Assembly: GCA_900143615.1 (NCBI GenBank)
Contig: FREU01000003.1
Span: 732,237-796,236 of the forward strand
Direction: 5' to 3'
Length of the DNA: 64,000 nucleotides
Source: Rhodobacteraceae bacterium Alg231-30
Lineage (GTDB): Bacteria; Pseudomonadota; Alphaproteobacteria; Rhodobacterales; Rhodobacteraceae
The translations under genes and the position numbers were made by a program. Below, piece after piece: positions 54,891 through 63,509 of this stretch (within the stretch, counting starts at the first letter, position 1; each line of letters begins with the position of its first letter). The notes beneath the pieces were generated by a model. The model did not search any database. It was not told the DNA's origin and saw nothing but the letters and a program-made list of their open reading frames with translations.

Positions 54891-55715
54891 CTACCACCCC
54901 AACGCCTTACGCAGCATGTTCAATGCAACCAGCGTCAAGAACACCGCAAACACCCGCTTGAGCGGCTTGGGGTCCATCGCATGTGCCAAACGCGCACCAT
55001 AGGGCGTCGTGATCAAGGTCATGGCAATAACGATCGCAAAAGTCGGCAGGTTCACAGCCCCGATACTGAACGGCAATTGGTTTTCAGCCGGAATAGACAC
55101 CAGCAGAAACCCAATCACCGACGGCACGGCGATAATGACCCCAAATCCAGCCGCCGTCGCAACTGCGCGGTGAATGGGCACGTTAAACAGGCTCATGACC
55201 GGCACCCCAAACGAGCCGCCTCCAATCCCCATCAACACCGACAGAAACCCCAAAGACGGCGACAATGCTGCGCGTTTTACGCCGCGTGGCATGGCCTCGC
55301 CCAATCGCCAGCCGGATTTGCCAAAGCCCATGTAAAGACCGACCACCATGGCCAAGACACCAAAAATTCCCTGCAACACCACAGAGCGTAGCGATGATAC
55401 GGCCAAAAAGCCGATAACGGCCCCCACAACGATGCCCGGCGCCCATGTCTTGAGAATATCCCAATCCACCGCGCCTTTTTTGTTGTGGCTCAGAACCGAT
55501 CGAATTGAAGTGACGATAATTGTGGCGAGCGACGTGCCCAGACAAATCTGCATCAAATAGTCGCTCTCAAAACCCAGGACGCTAAAGGCATAAAAGAACG
55601 CGGGCACCAAAATGATCCCCCCGCCGACGCCTAACAGACCGGCCAGCACGCCGGCAAAAGCGCCAATCACGATCAACATTCCAGCCAAGGGCAGTACTTC
55701 AGTTAATTCCGGCAT
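54891..55715 (-). CDS. TauE/SafE (TSUP) family sulfite/anion exporter
   Basis: The 274-residue membrane protein has the two-fold TSUP layout of about eight helices. Repeat one has GVLAGLLGVGGGIILVPAFF and repeat two has LSVLMGIGGGSFGVPVMSLF, the G-rich motifs that define the family. Members move sulfite, sulfoacetate or other organosulfur anions across the inner membrane. It is monocistronic between an intergenic region and dusA, so context does not narrow the substrate. Confidence 0.9.
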   Translation of the reverse strand: MPELTEVLPLAGMLIVIGAFAGVLAGLLGVGGGIILVPAFFYAFSVLGFESDYLMQICLGTSLATIIVTSIRSVLSHNKKGAVDWDILKTWAPGIVVGAVIGFLAVSSLRSVVLQGIFGVLAMVVGLYMGFGKSGWRLGEAMPRGVKRAALSPSLGFLSVLMGIGGGSFGVPVMSLFNVPIHRAVATAAGFGVIIAVPSVIGFLLVSIPAENQLPFSIGAVNLPTFAIVIAMTLITTPYGARLAHAMDPKPLKRVFAVFLTLVALNMLRKALGW

Positions 55716-55912
55716 TTCGCCCCTCTTTGAGAAAAAAACGATATTTTCACCACCCTTCTAGTCTTGCGGAGCGTGGTTTTGCAATCTTTAACACCTCTTA
55801 GCAGGCTGGTTTAAATCATTTTTTGAGGCACGCGGCACCAATTGGACCGATGTACTGCGATCTCTCAACCAACTGCCCAATTCGCCACTTTGGTCTCCCA
55901 ATCTTGCGCAGA
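55716..55912. other. intergenic stretch without a gene
   Basis: About 200 bp between the dusA stop and the exporter start. AT-rich sequence near 55735-55790 probably holds the exporter promoter; nothing else is seen. Confidence 0.4.
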
Positions 55913-56911
55913 TCAGGCCGCCTGCGGACGCACCGCATGTAACGCTTCCTGCACCAACTCTGTACCAGCTTCGGGGCGATGGGCGCGTTCCGACAAGATC
56001 CGGCGCCATTGCCGGGCGCCGGGCTGTCCCGAAAACAGCCCCAACATATGCCGTGTCACATTGGCCAGTTTTCCGCCATGGCTCAGGTGTTGCTCGATAT
56101 AGGGCAACATCTGCAGAACGACTTGCGCCGCATCCACTTGATGGGTTTGGCCAAAAATACGCCGATCCGCCTCCAGCAACACATCGGAGGGATTGTGATA
56201 GGCTGCACGGCCGATCATCACCCCGTCCAGCCCCTGCTCCAGTAGAGCCTCAGCCTCATCCAACGTGGCAATGCCGCCATTGATCGAGATATGCATATCC
56301 GCAAAAGCCTGTTTCATCGCCAGAACCAAAGGATAATCTAGCGGCGGCACATCGCGGTTTTCTTTCGGGCTCAGTCCTTGCAGCCACGCCTTGCGCGCAT
56401 GAATTGTCACGCGCTTCACGCCAGCGGCCTGCAATGTCTCCAAAAACTGCGGCAACACATCGTGCGGTTCCTGATCATCAACACCAATCCGGCATTTGAC
56501 CGTCACCTCCACGTCAGTTGCTTCAATCATCGCGGCCACACAGTCCGCAACCACCTCTGGCGTCTTCATCAACACCGCCCCAAAGGTTCCCGATTGCACG
56601 CGATCGGACGGGCAACCAACGTTAAGATTGATCTCGTCATACCCCGCCTCTGCCCCAAACTTGCTCGCTTGCGCCAATTCCTGAGGATTACTCCCGCCAA
56701 GCTGCAGAGCAACCGGATGCTCTTGTGGATTATACTCCAGCAAATGCAGCGCTCCGCCACGCACCAACGCGGGCGCTGTCACCATTTCGGTATAAAGCAG
56801 TGTTTCACGCGTCATCAGGCGATGCAGATAGCGACAATGACGATCCGTCCAGTCCATCATCGGAGCAACGGAAAGGCGCGCGGCCTTAGAAACTAGCGGT
56901 TTGGTCAGCAA
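55913..56911 (-). CDS. dusA: tRNA-dihydrouridine(20/20a) synthase DusA
   Basis: DusA reduces uridine 20/20a in the tRNA D loop with FMN and NADPH. The 332-residue form uses a TTG at 56911 with GGAG 9 nt upstream. The family signature is LSVAPMMDWTDRHCRYLHRL, with the catalytic cysteine in VGCPSDRVQ (NLNVGCPS), VKCRIGVDD, and the late GVMIGRAAYHNP. The N-terminus starts abruptly; closely related proteins normally carry a few more residues, and a recombinase gene lies 160 bp upstream. The 5' end of dusA is a known integration site, so the present start may have been remade by the island. Confidence 0.95.
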   Translation of the reverse strand: MLTKPLVSKAARLSVAPMMDWTDRHCRYLHRLMTRETLLYTEMVTAPALVRGGALHLLEYNPQEHPVALQLGGSNPQELAQASKFGAEAGYDEINLNVGCPSDRVQSGTFGAVLMKTPEVVADCVAAMIEATDVEVTVKCRIGVDDQEPHDVLPQFLETLQAAGVKRVTIHARKAWLQGLSPKENRDVPPLDYPLVLAMKQAFADMHISINGGIATLDEAEALLEQGLDGVMIGRAAYHNPSDVLLEADRRIFGQTHQVDAAQVVLQMLPYIEQHLSHGGKLANVTRHMLGLFSGQPGARQWRRILSERAHRPEAGTELVQEALHAVRPQAA

Positions 56912-56985
56912 TTGAACAATCTCCGTGGTTCCTATGAAGCAACCGTTTGCAACTTATTTTACTGTTTTTTGCGTTATTCTGCGTT

Positions 56986-57056
56986 TTTGGCATACCGCAA
57001 GGCATACCATCTTGGCGTTTGGCATACCGCTGCTCTATAGCGTCGGTATGCCAAAC
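56986..57056. repeat. GGCATACC repeat cluster at the island boundary
   Basis: GGCATACC occurs at 56989-56996, 57001-57008 and 57021-57028, and inverted (GGTATGCC) at 57045-57052. The last two lie in a perfect 13-bp inverted repeat, GTTTGGCATACCG (57017-57029) and CGGTATGCCAAAC (57044-57056), which ends 14 bp before the recombinase ATG. Such clusters are expected where a tyrosine recombinase and its directionality factor bind, or where the recombinase controls its own promoter. Confidence 0.75.
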
Positions 57057-57070
57057 GAAAAAGGAAAATA

Positions 57071-58147
57071 ATGGGCACAGTCATTGAGTGCAAGAGCTCC
57101 ACAGGAACTAAGTACAAAGCACAAGTAATCAGAAAGAAGGGTGGGAAAGTCGTTCTTTTCAAGTCAAAGACATTCGGTCGAAGATCTTCCGCCAAAGCTT
57201 GGGTGAAACGTATCGAAAGAGAGTTTGATGAGGGGCGAGTTCGCCAAAAGAGCAACAGCACAACAGTCTCTTCCCTAGTCGATCTAGTATCCTCCAAGCA
57301 GCGCGACATGGGCAAGACCAAAGCTCAGGTTCTAAAGACGATTAAGTCCTTTGCCATCGCAGATTATGAAGTAACGTCTCTGAAATCTGCTGATCTGGTT
57401 GAGTTCGCGACGCAAGTTGCCGAAGGAATGCATGGTCCACAGGCTAGATCCCCCGCAACCACCGCAAATTATCTAAGCCATCTTACAAGTTGTCTTTGTT
57501 TGGCTGAACCAGGCTTCGACATTCCATTTGACGATACAATTGCTCGAAAAGCGCGCCGATCCGCTGCCATCCTCGGCCTAATCGGAAAGTCACGAAAGCG
57601 AACGAGGCGCCCGACAATCGGTGAACTTGACCAACTAATGTCATATTTTGCTTCACGCTCCGCTAAAGATAGCCGGGCTATCCCTATGCAAAAAATCGTA
57701 CCGTTTGCAATTTTTTCCGGCAGGCGACAAGCTGAAATCACCCGAATTCTATGGGAGGATTATTGCCCCACTCAGGGCACAGTTAAAGTCCGAGACATGA
57801 AAGATCCCGGTGAAAAAGTTGGGAATGATGTTGTTTGCGAGCTAACGCCGGAGGCAATTTCCATAATTGAAAGCATGCCGAGGCTCGAGGAAAGAATCTT
57901 CCCATTCCACAAAGATGTAATCGGTCGGCAGTTCACTGGGACTTGCCAATTTCTTGAAATTCGAAACCTGCGTTTTCACGACCTTCGGCACGAAACCGCT
58001 TCTTGGCTCCTCGAAAGTGGACGAACCCTACCTCAAACGATGTCCGTAACTGGCCACAAAAACTGGACGAGCTTGCAAAGATACGCTCACCTCAAAACAG
58101 TGGGCAACAAATTCGAAGCGTGGAAATGGTTGAAAGTGGTAACTTAG
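57071..58147 (+). CDS. int: tyrosine-type site-specific recombinase (integrase) of a dusA island
   Basis: The 358-residue protein has an N-terminal arm/DNA-binding region, a SAM-like core-binding domain (about 85-160) and a catalytic domain. The catalytic residues can be read in order: Arg in FSGRRQAEITRI, Lys in VRDMKDPG, His-x-x-Arg in FHDLRHETASWLL, His in VTGHKNW and the nucleophile Tyr in RYAHLKTV. All key residues are present, so it looks intact. AAGGAAAAT precedes the ATG. It points away from dusA, as usual for islands at this site. Confidence 0.92.
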   Translation: MGTVIECKSSTGTKYKAQVIRKKGGKVVLFKSKTFGRRSSAKAWVKRIEREFDEGRVRQKSNSTTVSSLVDLVSSKQRDMGKTKAQVLKTIKSFAIADYEVTSLKSADLVEFATQVAEGMHGPQARSPATTANYLSHLTSCLCLAEPGFDIPFDDTIARKARRSAAILGLIGKSRKRTRRPTIGELDQLMSYFASRSAKDSRAIPMQKIVPFAIFSGRRQAEITRILWEDYCPTQGTVKVRDMKDPGEKVGNDVVCELTPEAISIIESMPRLEERIFPFHKDVIGRQFTGTCQFLEIRNLRFHDLRHETASWLLESGRTLPQTMSVTGHKNWTSLQRYAHLKTVGNKFEAWKWLKVVT

Positions 58148-58245
58148 CATCGCAAAAAAATCATAGCCCCATCCGAATATAGGGTGAAGCTAGGATTCGA
58201 ATCCGTAGAAACAGTTCTGATGCTTGCCTTAGAAGCAGCTTAAAT

Positions 58246-58365
58246 TACTTCCTGCAAGCCAAGCTCAGCGCCATTGCAGGGCAGCTCAACGAGCGACCTC
58301 GCAAGACCTTGCAATATCAAACGCCAGCTGAAAGGTTTGCTGAGTGTGTTGCGGCGATCAGTTGA
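58246..58365 (+). pseudogene. C-terminal scar of an IS30-type transposase
   Basis: The frame ending at TGA 58363-58365 reads LNERPRKTLQYQTPAERF AEC, preceded by LQAKLSAIAGQ. The LN-RPRK-TL-TPAE signature is that of IS30-family transposases at their C-terminus. The rest of the gene is missing and no terminal inverted repeats were found, so an insertion sequence was here and has been largely deleted. Confidence 0.85.
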
Positions 58366-58525
58366 AACCACCGTAGGAAGCGGACATTCTCAACGTTCTC
58401 TACTAGTCACTGCTTTGATATGATAGCATGATGACGGACGGGAATGAGCAGAGGTCCGTCTGAAATCTGAATGCGAGACGATATGAACGACACTTTGTTA
58501 TTGCCGCCGATTTAAGCTGTGAAGT
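58366..58525. other. short non-coding stretch in the island
   Basis: GACGGAC (about 58434-58440) and GTCCGTC (about 58455-58461) form an inverted repeat that may be a terminator remnant or part of the former insertion sequence. No gene is seen. Confidence 0.4.
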
Positions 58526-58981
58526 TTAATGGTGATCTCGGTATATTTTATTCAGTTGTATGAGCATTTCTTTGTCACGATCATCGCATGAATAAGTGAA
58601 GCCAGATACTGCAGAGAAAGTCAGATCAGACGGCCGGGGAGCAGGATCTTCGTACCGCCACGCGTGTTGAAATCTCTCTTTTATCCATTTTTTTATAGGC
58701 TCAATCAAATGCTCACCTTCCGAACCTGAGAGTACCTCGACAACTAGTTTTTCGAGACTATCCCAGCCTAAAATGGCACGGCCGCCGTGAGTCAGGACCA
58801 GTGGGCAATGATCTTCGACGAAATCTGGAATTACTAATCCAAGCTTGCTCAGACGCTCGCAACTAACCATCAGCGCAGCGCCATACTTTATCTGACGCTG
58901 CGAGCCTGGCAGGTCAATTTCTCGCAGCACCTGAAGATCAAAATCATCGATTACCATTTCCGCCTGCATGCTTTTCTTCAT
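58526..58981 (-). CDS. island hypothetical protein
   Basis: The 151-residue form starts at ATG 58981, with GAGAG upstream; an in-frame GTG lies two codons earlier. It is soluble and rich in charged residues. The N-terminal part looks helical and winged-helix-like (FDLQVLREIDLPGSQRQIKY, LSKLGLVIPDFVEDHCPLVL, THGGRAILG), as in small DNA-binding or immunity proteins, but no family is certain. It is the only gene in its immediate surroundings on this strand. Confidence 0.6.
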   Translation of the reverse strand: MKKSMQAEMVIDDFDLQVLREIDLPGSQRQIKYGAALMVSCERLSKLGLVIPDFVEDHCPLVLTHGGRAILGWDSLEKLVVEVLSGSEGEHLIEPIKKWIKERFQHAWRYEDPAPRPSDLTFSAVSGFTYSCDDRDKEMLIQLNKIYRDHH

Positions 58982-58987
58982 TTTCAC

Positions 58988-59129
58988 TCTCTACAAATTT
59001 GGATTTTGACTTCGGCGGAGTTTCTCCAGACTTTCCACTGCAATTCGAGGAAGGATAGATAAATATGTAGATATATTCAGGTGATGCGGACCGCTTGAGA
59101 TCATCTTTTCGCAGAAAAATCGTGGGGAG
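58988..59129. other. AT-rich gap in the island
   Basis: No gene is seen. It contains the promoter side of the gene ending at 58526 and the 3' side of the minus-strand operon that ends at 59207. Confidence 0.4.
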
Positions 59130-59159
59130 GCCGAAAGGCCGGGGCGAAGCCCCTTTTCA
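59130..59159. terminator. double hairpin downstream of the two-gene island operon
   Basis: GGCC-GAAA-GGCC and GGGGC-GAA-GCCCC lie side by side and are followed by TTTT on the plus strand; on the minus strand a weaker T run (ATTTTT) comes 10 bp later. It is placed to end the minus-strand operon that finishes at 59207. Confidence 0.65.
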
Positions 59160-59206
59160 CTCTCTCCTGAATGACGCGTAATCTATGTAATGTTAATTTT
59201 CTGACA

Positions 59207-59425
59207 TCACTCCTCATCATTTTCAGGTAAATCACGCATCAGATCAACAAACATGGCTGCCTGCCGATCAATCTCTTCTTCTGGCAAACTTGGCATCGGA
59301 ATCCGGTGCTTTCTCATCAAGAGCTGCAGCTCAATGGTGTCATGCAGGCCAAGCTTCTGAACTGCTCTTCTCTCTCCAATTTCGCGTGCAGAATATTGTT
59401 TTAAAAGTTTGATTACGTCACCCAT
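59207..59425 (-). CDS. small helical protein, UPF0175/antitoxin-like
   Basis: The 72-residue form starts at ATG 59425 (MGDVIKLLKQYSAREIGER), overlapping the upstream stop by 8 bp. It is wholly helical: RAVQKLGLHDTIELQLLMRK and HRIPMPSLPEEEIDRQAAMF resemble the UPF0175 pattern, in which a short helix-turn-helix is followed by a leucine-rich helix; some of these act as antitoxins. Similarity is weak. The partner gene directly upstream is not a known toxin. Confidence 0.6.
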   Translation of the reverse strand: MGDVIKLLKQYSAREIGERRAVQKLGLHDTIELQLLMRKHRIPMPSLPEEEIDRQAAMFVDLMRDLPENDEE

Positions 59426-59906
59426 AGTCGCCACTCATGCGCGGCAGGCTTGCGCAATAGACACAGAGGTGTCGACCGTACGCAGCGCCGCGACACTTCT
59501 CTCCCGTATGTCCGCAGCGCATGCATTTCCGCTCTGTTTCTGACCACAGTCGATCCCTAAACTCTTGCGTTAATTGACCTGCAGCATCTCGCAAAAACTC
59601 AACTTCCAGCGCTCTTTCACCTGGCCGGATGTTTGAAATTTGGACACAGCTAAGATCGCCCCCCTTTTTGATCAGCTTATTTTGAAGATGCCCTAACTCG
59701 TCCTCGACGACCGACCTCCATCCAACTGGCAGATGAATATCGCGGACGAACAAATCTGAGGTGAGAGGTGTTGTTTTCAACGATGTTTGCTCACCATCCT
59801 TTTTGATCTGGATGTTGTAACAATAGCTGCAAAGCCGACTTTCCGACCCGTCTGTCAATAACTGCAAAAATGCTGCGTTTGAACACGTCTCACAAGTTGT
59901 ATTCAT
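59418..59906 (-). CDS. double zinc-ribbon protein of the island
   Basis: The 162-residue form starts at ATG 59906 (MNTTCETCSNAAFLQL). It has two cysteine clusters, one N-terminal (CETC...CSYC) and one C-terminal (CMRCGHTGEKCRG...LCVYC), each able to bind zinc. Between them is HLPVGWRSVVEDELGHLQNK with a GERALEVEFLRDAA strand. The arrangement GW..., a VQI-type strand, then CxxCG...LCxxC recalls a group of small phage and defence-island proteins. It is coupled to the small helical protein downstream, so the two form an operon. Confidence 0.65.
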   Translation of the reverse strand: MNTTCETCSNAAFLQLLTDGSESRLCSYCYNIQIKKDGEQTSLKTTPLTSDLFVRDIHLPVGWRSVVEDELGHLQNKLIKKGGDLSCVQISNIRPGERALEVEFLRDAAGQLTQEFRDRLWSETERKCMRCGHTGEKCRGAAYGRHLCVYCASLPRMSGDYG

Positions 59907-59936
59907 TTTTAACTCACTAATCCGGCTCGCGACCAT

Positions 59937-60692
59937 TTAACCAGACCTCATCCAAAATTATTGAAACAGTAGCTGCATCGATTATCCGCGCCTTTGGATC
60001 GACAAACATCGCCAACATGGCCGCACTGTCGGCAAGTTCTGCTCATAAAATTGCCTTTGTTCAATTTACCTCAAGAACTTAGCTGGAAAATGTCAAAATG
60101 GATTAAAACCCACCCTAAACGGACACCTCAAGCATGGGCCTTGGAAAAGCCGCAGGTGTCGCCTGAGGGTCCACCCATTCTGGACAAGCTAAAAGATGAT
60201 GCCCAACTGATCTCGTTTTTGGACTGCTCAAATCTAAATTCTCAAGCATAGCCAGACATCGCAACACGATATCGAAAACGGTAGCTTTACATAGGGATCC
60301 GAGATTAGAACTTGGCTGTCGACCAATTTCGGCAATAACACGAGCTAGGATAGACGAAACATGCCCCATGAAAACGGATCAGCGACCTAAGGCTCCGCGT
60401 TGTGATCGCAAATCAAAGCAGAGCGAAAAGACAACTACGTCGACGCGAACCTATTAGCTAACCGCACCCCGTCAATGTGCCCCAAGCCAAAAGTGAATTT
60501 CTTTACGCTTAACATAAACAGGCATTCCAATCTGTACCTAATCAGCAACTTGAACCGCATAAAATTGGACCCAACCGCCTCAAGTAGCATAGACTTCTCG
60601 TATTTTGGATCCTTTGGTCGCGATTGTAGTAGTGGGCTGTTCATATGGAGAATGGTGGTTTCGTTTCAGCACTGTGGCTGTTGCAAAAATTG
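59937..60692. other. island stretch with only doubtful ORFs
   Basis: Frames of 85 codons (59994-60251, plus), 84 codons (60115-60369, minus) and 69 codons (60435-60644, minus) are open, but none has a good ribosome site, a recognisable family or consistent codon use. The minus-strand frame 60115-60369 (SSILARVIAEIGRQPSSN...) is the most protein-like. The region may be eroded. Confidence 0.4.
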
Positions 60693-61118
60693 CTACTGCA
60701 AATCTAAATCCTTTAGGATGTTCAACTCACTGCCCACATCCTGTCCGCATTCAGTTACGATACCACAAGGACTTTCATCGACAATAATTGGCGTACCCCC
60801 AGAACTCTGGGAGATCGCACCGTCCGCAAATCCCTCGACTGAAGGATAACCGCAGTTGCATCCGGAACCGCACGCACGCTCGAAGCCGTTTCCCCCGCTA
60901 TACTCAACGCATAAAGGAGTGCAATTCGTTTGATCACCAATCGTCCTGATCGATTGCCTCTGAGCACAGCCCAAGATGCAGGCTCTGTGTCTCATAACTT
61001 CGCTAAACTCTGCACACACGAGAGTGCATTCGCATGCCCCCTCCTGAGCATAAGATTGAGGACTAAAAGAAAGACCCAAAAGTACTAGTACAAACGCAAG
61101 CTTCACAATACCCAGCAC
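60693..61118 (-). CDS. secreted cysteine-rich protein with two internal repeats
   Basis: The 141-residue product has a signal peptide (LAFVLVLLGLSFSPQSYAQ) and at least 12 cysteines. The first repeat, CTLVCAEFSEVMRHRACILG (then C), and the second, CTPLCVEYSGGNGFERACGS (then GC), share C-x3-C-x-E-[FY]-S-x5/6-R-A-C-x2-G-C. This implies two disulfide-bonded minidomains outside the cytoplasm. Start codons are GTG at 61118 or 61106. I do not recognise the repeat. The gene is on the opposite strand from the exported genes that follow. Confidence 0.7.
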   Translation of the reverse strand: MLGIVKLAFVLVLLGLSFSPQSYAQEGACECTLVCAEFSEVMRHRACILGCAQRQSIRTIGDQTNCTPLCVEYSGGNGFERACGSGCNCGYPSVEGFADGAISQSSGGTPIIVDESPCGIVTECGQDVGSELNILKDLDLQ

Positions 61119-61352
61119 AACTGCCCCCTGGTTGCGGGTTCAACCCCACCATCTATGAATGCCTTTTCCCCCAAAAAATTCGACATTGTGTACCCGCCTT
61201 GGAAAAGGCTGAAATCTTTGATGTGCAAATACAAACAGTCAGGCAGTCAATATCTAGGCGTAAAACCCTAACGGAATGCCGAGAACAGATCAAGCGTGAC
61301 GCAGCACTAAAGTTGTGCTATTGTTTCTGCATTCTACTTTTACGATTTATTT
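61119..61352. promoter_or_regulatory. divergent promoter region for the exported genes
   Basis: About 230 bp separate the cysteine-rich gene from the secreted gene at 61353. TTGTGC at 61314 and TTCTACT about 17 bp later look like -35 and -10 elements leading to the plus-strand genes. No gene is seen. Confidence 0.4.
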
Positions 61353-62087
61353 ATGAGTTCCCAGATGAAATTTTTCAAGATCATTATTGCGCTGGTGACT
61401 TTCAACGGTCCATCGCTGCCTGCATCAGCTGATAACTCTGTTGAAATCGAAGATCTGCCTGTTCTTGAGCAAGACAATAGCAGATTGATCCTAGTTGAGC
61501 CATTTCAACTTTGGCGTAACAGCTCCGGAGAATGTGTTGAAGGCGAGTATTGCTGGTCCGAAATCCCCCAGCAGAAAATTCGAGACGAGTTGTCGCTCTT
61601 CGAGTCTGAAACTGTCATTCACAAGATCAATTCGGATGGGTCGCTTTCCTACCTTGTCAGTAAAGTCGGATCGAAAGCAGGACAGTATCGCGTTACGCAA
61701 TATGCCATGATCTATATGTCATTGCCGTGCAAGGCAGAGGATCCAGACGCAGGAATTCGGCGAGTTGGCGCTGGTGTTCGCGTGACCGCGAAAGTCACAA
61801 CAAAGCGGAACAATCTTAACCTGAGCGGTTTTATTCCGCTCGCGGTTGCGGCAAGCAGAAACTGGGCCAGAGGTGAAATCCGTATCAACTCTTGGGGATT
61901 AAGTTCGAGTGACAACACTGTTTCCACATTCTTGGACTCCGGTGGGCTTGCCTTAGACGAAGCCGGTATTCAGAGCGCAATCGAGTCTATGGCCGTGGCG
62001 CGTGTATTGCTGAATGACAAAGACACCAAAATCACTCCATGGACGTTGGCCGTAAAGGAGACCTCTGAAGGGTCTTGTTCAGGATGA
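61353..62087 (+). CDS. exported hypothetical protein, island
   Basis: The 244-residue product has a signal peptide (KFFKIIIALVTFNGPSLPAS; an alternative start at 61365 begins directly with it). The mature part contains CVEGEYC (a close cysteine pair), a beta-rich middle (AGVRVTAKVTTKRNNLNL, then LSGFIPLAVAASRNWARGEI with RINSWGLSS), and a final Cys in EGSCSG. No enzyme motif is seen. It is followed at 78 bp by the binding-protein gene on the same strand, so it may be in the same operon. Confidence 0.65.
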   Translation: MSSQMKFFKIIIALVTFNGPSLPASADNSVEIEDLPVLEQDNSRLILVEPFQLWRNSSGECVEGEYCWSEIPQQKIRDELSLFESETVIHKINSDGSLSYLVSKVGSKAGQYRVTQYAMIYMSLPCKAEDPDAGIRRVGAGVRVTAKVTTKRNNLNLSGFIPLAVAASRNWARGEIRINSWGLSSSDNTVSTFLDSGGLALDEAGIQSAIESMAVARVLLNDKDTKITPWTLAVKETSEGSCSG

Positions 62088-62164
62088 ACCAGAGCAACAA
62101 CGGTTGGAGTGTAGCATTCGATTTTTGGGAGATTTTGCGCTAGAAATCTTCGGGAGGTTCAAAG

Positions 62165-63481
62165 ATGAATCCGAATAGACGGCAAATGATTCTGGGTGGT
62201 GGAGCAGCGATTGCTCTACCTACCATTATTGGAGCATCCTCGGCTGCCGCTTACACCAATGAGCCCAGCGGTTCAACGGTAACACTGGGCTTCAATGTTC
62301 CGCAATCCGGTCCGTATGCTGATGAAGGCAACCAAGAGCTACTGGCCTATCAGCTCGCTGTAGAGCACCTCAATGGCGCGGGCGACGGCGGCATGCTCAA
62401 CACGTTTTCTTCCAAGGTGCTGCAGGGAAATGGAATTCTAGGTAAGAAAGTCAACTTCGTGACGGGTGATACTCAAACCAATTCCATCGCAGCCCGTGAC
62501 GCTGCGAAGTCCATGATTGAAAAAGACGGCGCTGTTATGGTCTCAGGTGGTTCGACGTCGCATGTGGCTACTGCTGTACAGGGTCTGTGCCAAGAAGCAG
62601 GTGTTATCTTTATGGCGGGCGTTGCAACCGGGAAGTCGCTTACTGGTCATGACCAAGTGGGTAATGGTTTTCGCCACTTTGTTAACACCAACCTTGCTGC
62701 GGGAGCGGTCGCGTCAGCAGCATCAGAGTCATTTGGCTTCGGTCGCCGCGCTTTTCACCTAACGGACGACTATTCTTGGGGTTGGGAAGTGGAATCTGCG
62801 ATGACACGCGCTCTTGAAAAACGAGGATGGGAGACCGCTGACGCTGTCAAAATTCCACTAGTATCCCAGGATTATTCCTCAATCCTTTCTCCGTTTCTGA
62901 ACTCGGGTGCTGATGTTTTGGTCCTAAACCAATATGGTGGCAGCTTAGTAAACTCGTTAACCACGACTTTTCAGCTTGGGCTGCGTGAAAAGCAAGTGGA
63001 TGGCAAGAATATTGAAATCGTTGTTCCGCTTATTTCACAATTGATGGCGAGCATGGCCGCCGAAAAGACTGAAGGAGTCATGGGAGCCACCAACTGGCAT
63101 TGGAAAATGCAAAATGATGGCACCAGGGCGTTCAATAAGTCGTTTGGCGAAAAATACGGCTATCCGCCTAGTGAAGCGGCCCATACTTGTTATTGCCAAA
63201 CAATTCTCTACGCAGACGCGGTTGCACGGGCTGGAACTTTCAACCCCTGCGGGGTCGTCGAGGCCCTTGAAGGTTTTGAGTTTTACGGATTGGGGAATGG
63301 GCTGGCGTTGTACTCCGCCGGCAATCATCAATGCTACAAGAGTATTCCAATTGTTAAAGGCAAACGGGCCCCAGACTCATATTTCGACCTCCTAGACATA
63401 GTAGGTGAAGAGGATCCGTGCGATGACGATTCGGAGTGTCCTGACGATGTCGGAAGATCAATTTGCAGTTCAGGTTATTGA
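62165..63481 (+). CDS. Tat-exported branched-chain-amino-acid-type periplasmic binding protein with Cys-rich tail
   Basis: The 438-residue product follows GGGAGG. It begins with a Tat signal (NPNRRQMILGGGAAIALPTI, cleavage near SSAAA). The Peripla_BP_6 fold is clear: TVTLGFNVPQSGPYADEGNQ, DTQTNSIAARDAAKSMIEKD, VSGGSTSHVATAV, HLTDDYSWGWEVE and ADVLVLNQYGG. After the fold there is an added tail with four cysteines (DPCDDDSECPDD, SICSSGY). No permease or ATPase genes are adjacent, so it may act as a sensor or partner of the neighbouring exported proteins rather than in transport. Confidence 0.85.
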   Translation: MNPNRRQMILGGGAAIALPTIIGASSAAAYTNEPSGSTVTLGFNVPQSGPYADEGNQELLAYQLAVEHLNGAGDGGMLNTFSSKVLQGNGILGKKVNFVTGDTQTNSIAARDAAKSMIEKDGAVMVSGGSTSHVATAVQGLCQEAGVIFMAGVATGKSLTGHDQVGNGFRHFVNTNLAAGAVASAASESFGFGRRAFHLTDDYSWGWEVESAMTRALEKRGWETADAVKIPLVSQDYSSILSPFLNSGADVLVLNQYGGSLVNSLTTTFQLGLREKQVDGKNIEIVVPLISQLMASMAAEKTEGVMGATNWHWKMQNDGTRAFNKSFGEKYGYPPSEAAHTCYCQTILYADAVARAGTFNPCGVVEALEGFEFYGLGNGLALYSAGNHQCYKSIPIVKGKRAPDSYFDLLDIVGEEDPCDDDSECPDDVGRSICSSGY

Positions 63482-63509
63482 AAACTTGTTTGATTTATGG
63501 AGGTTAGAC

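Noticed and set aside
58188-58206. CTAGGATTCGAATCCGTAG looks like a tRNA T-arm and might be a tRNA or att remnant.
   Set aside because: No acceptor, D or anticodon arm can be drawn around it; the match is a short palindrome only.
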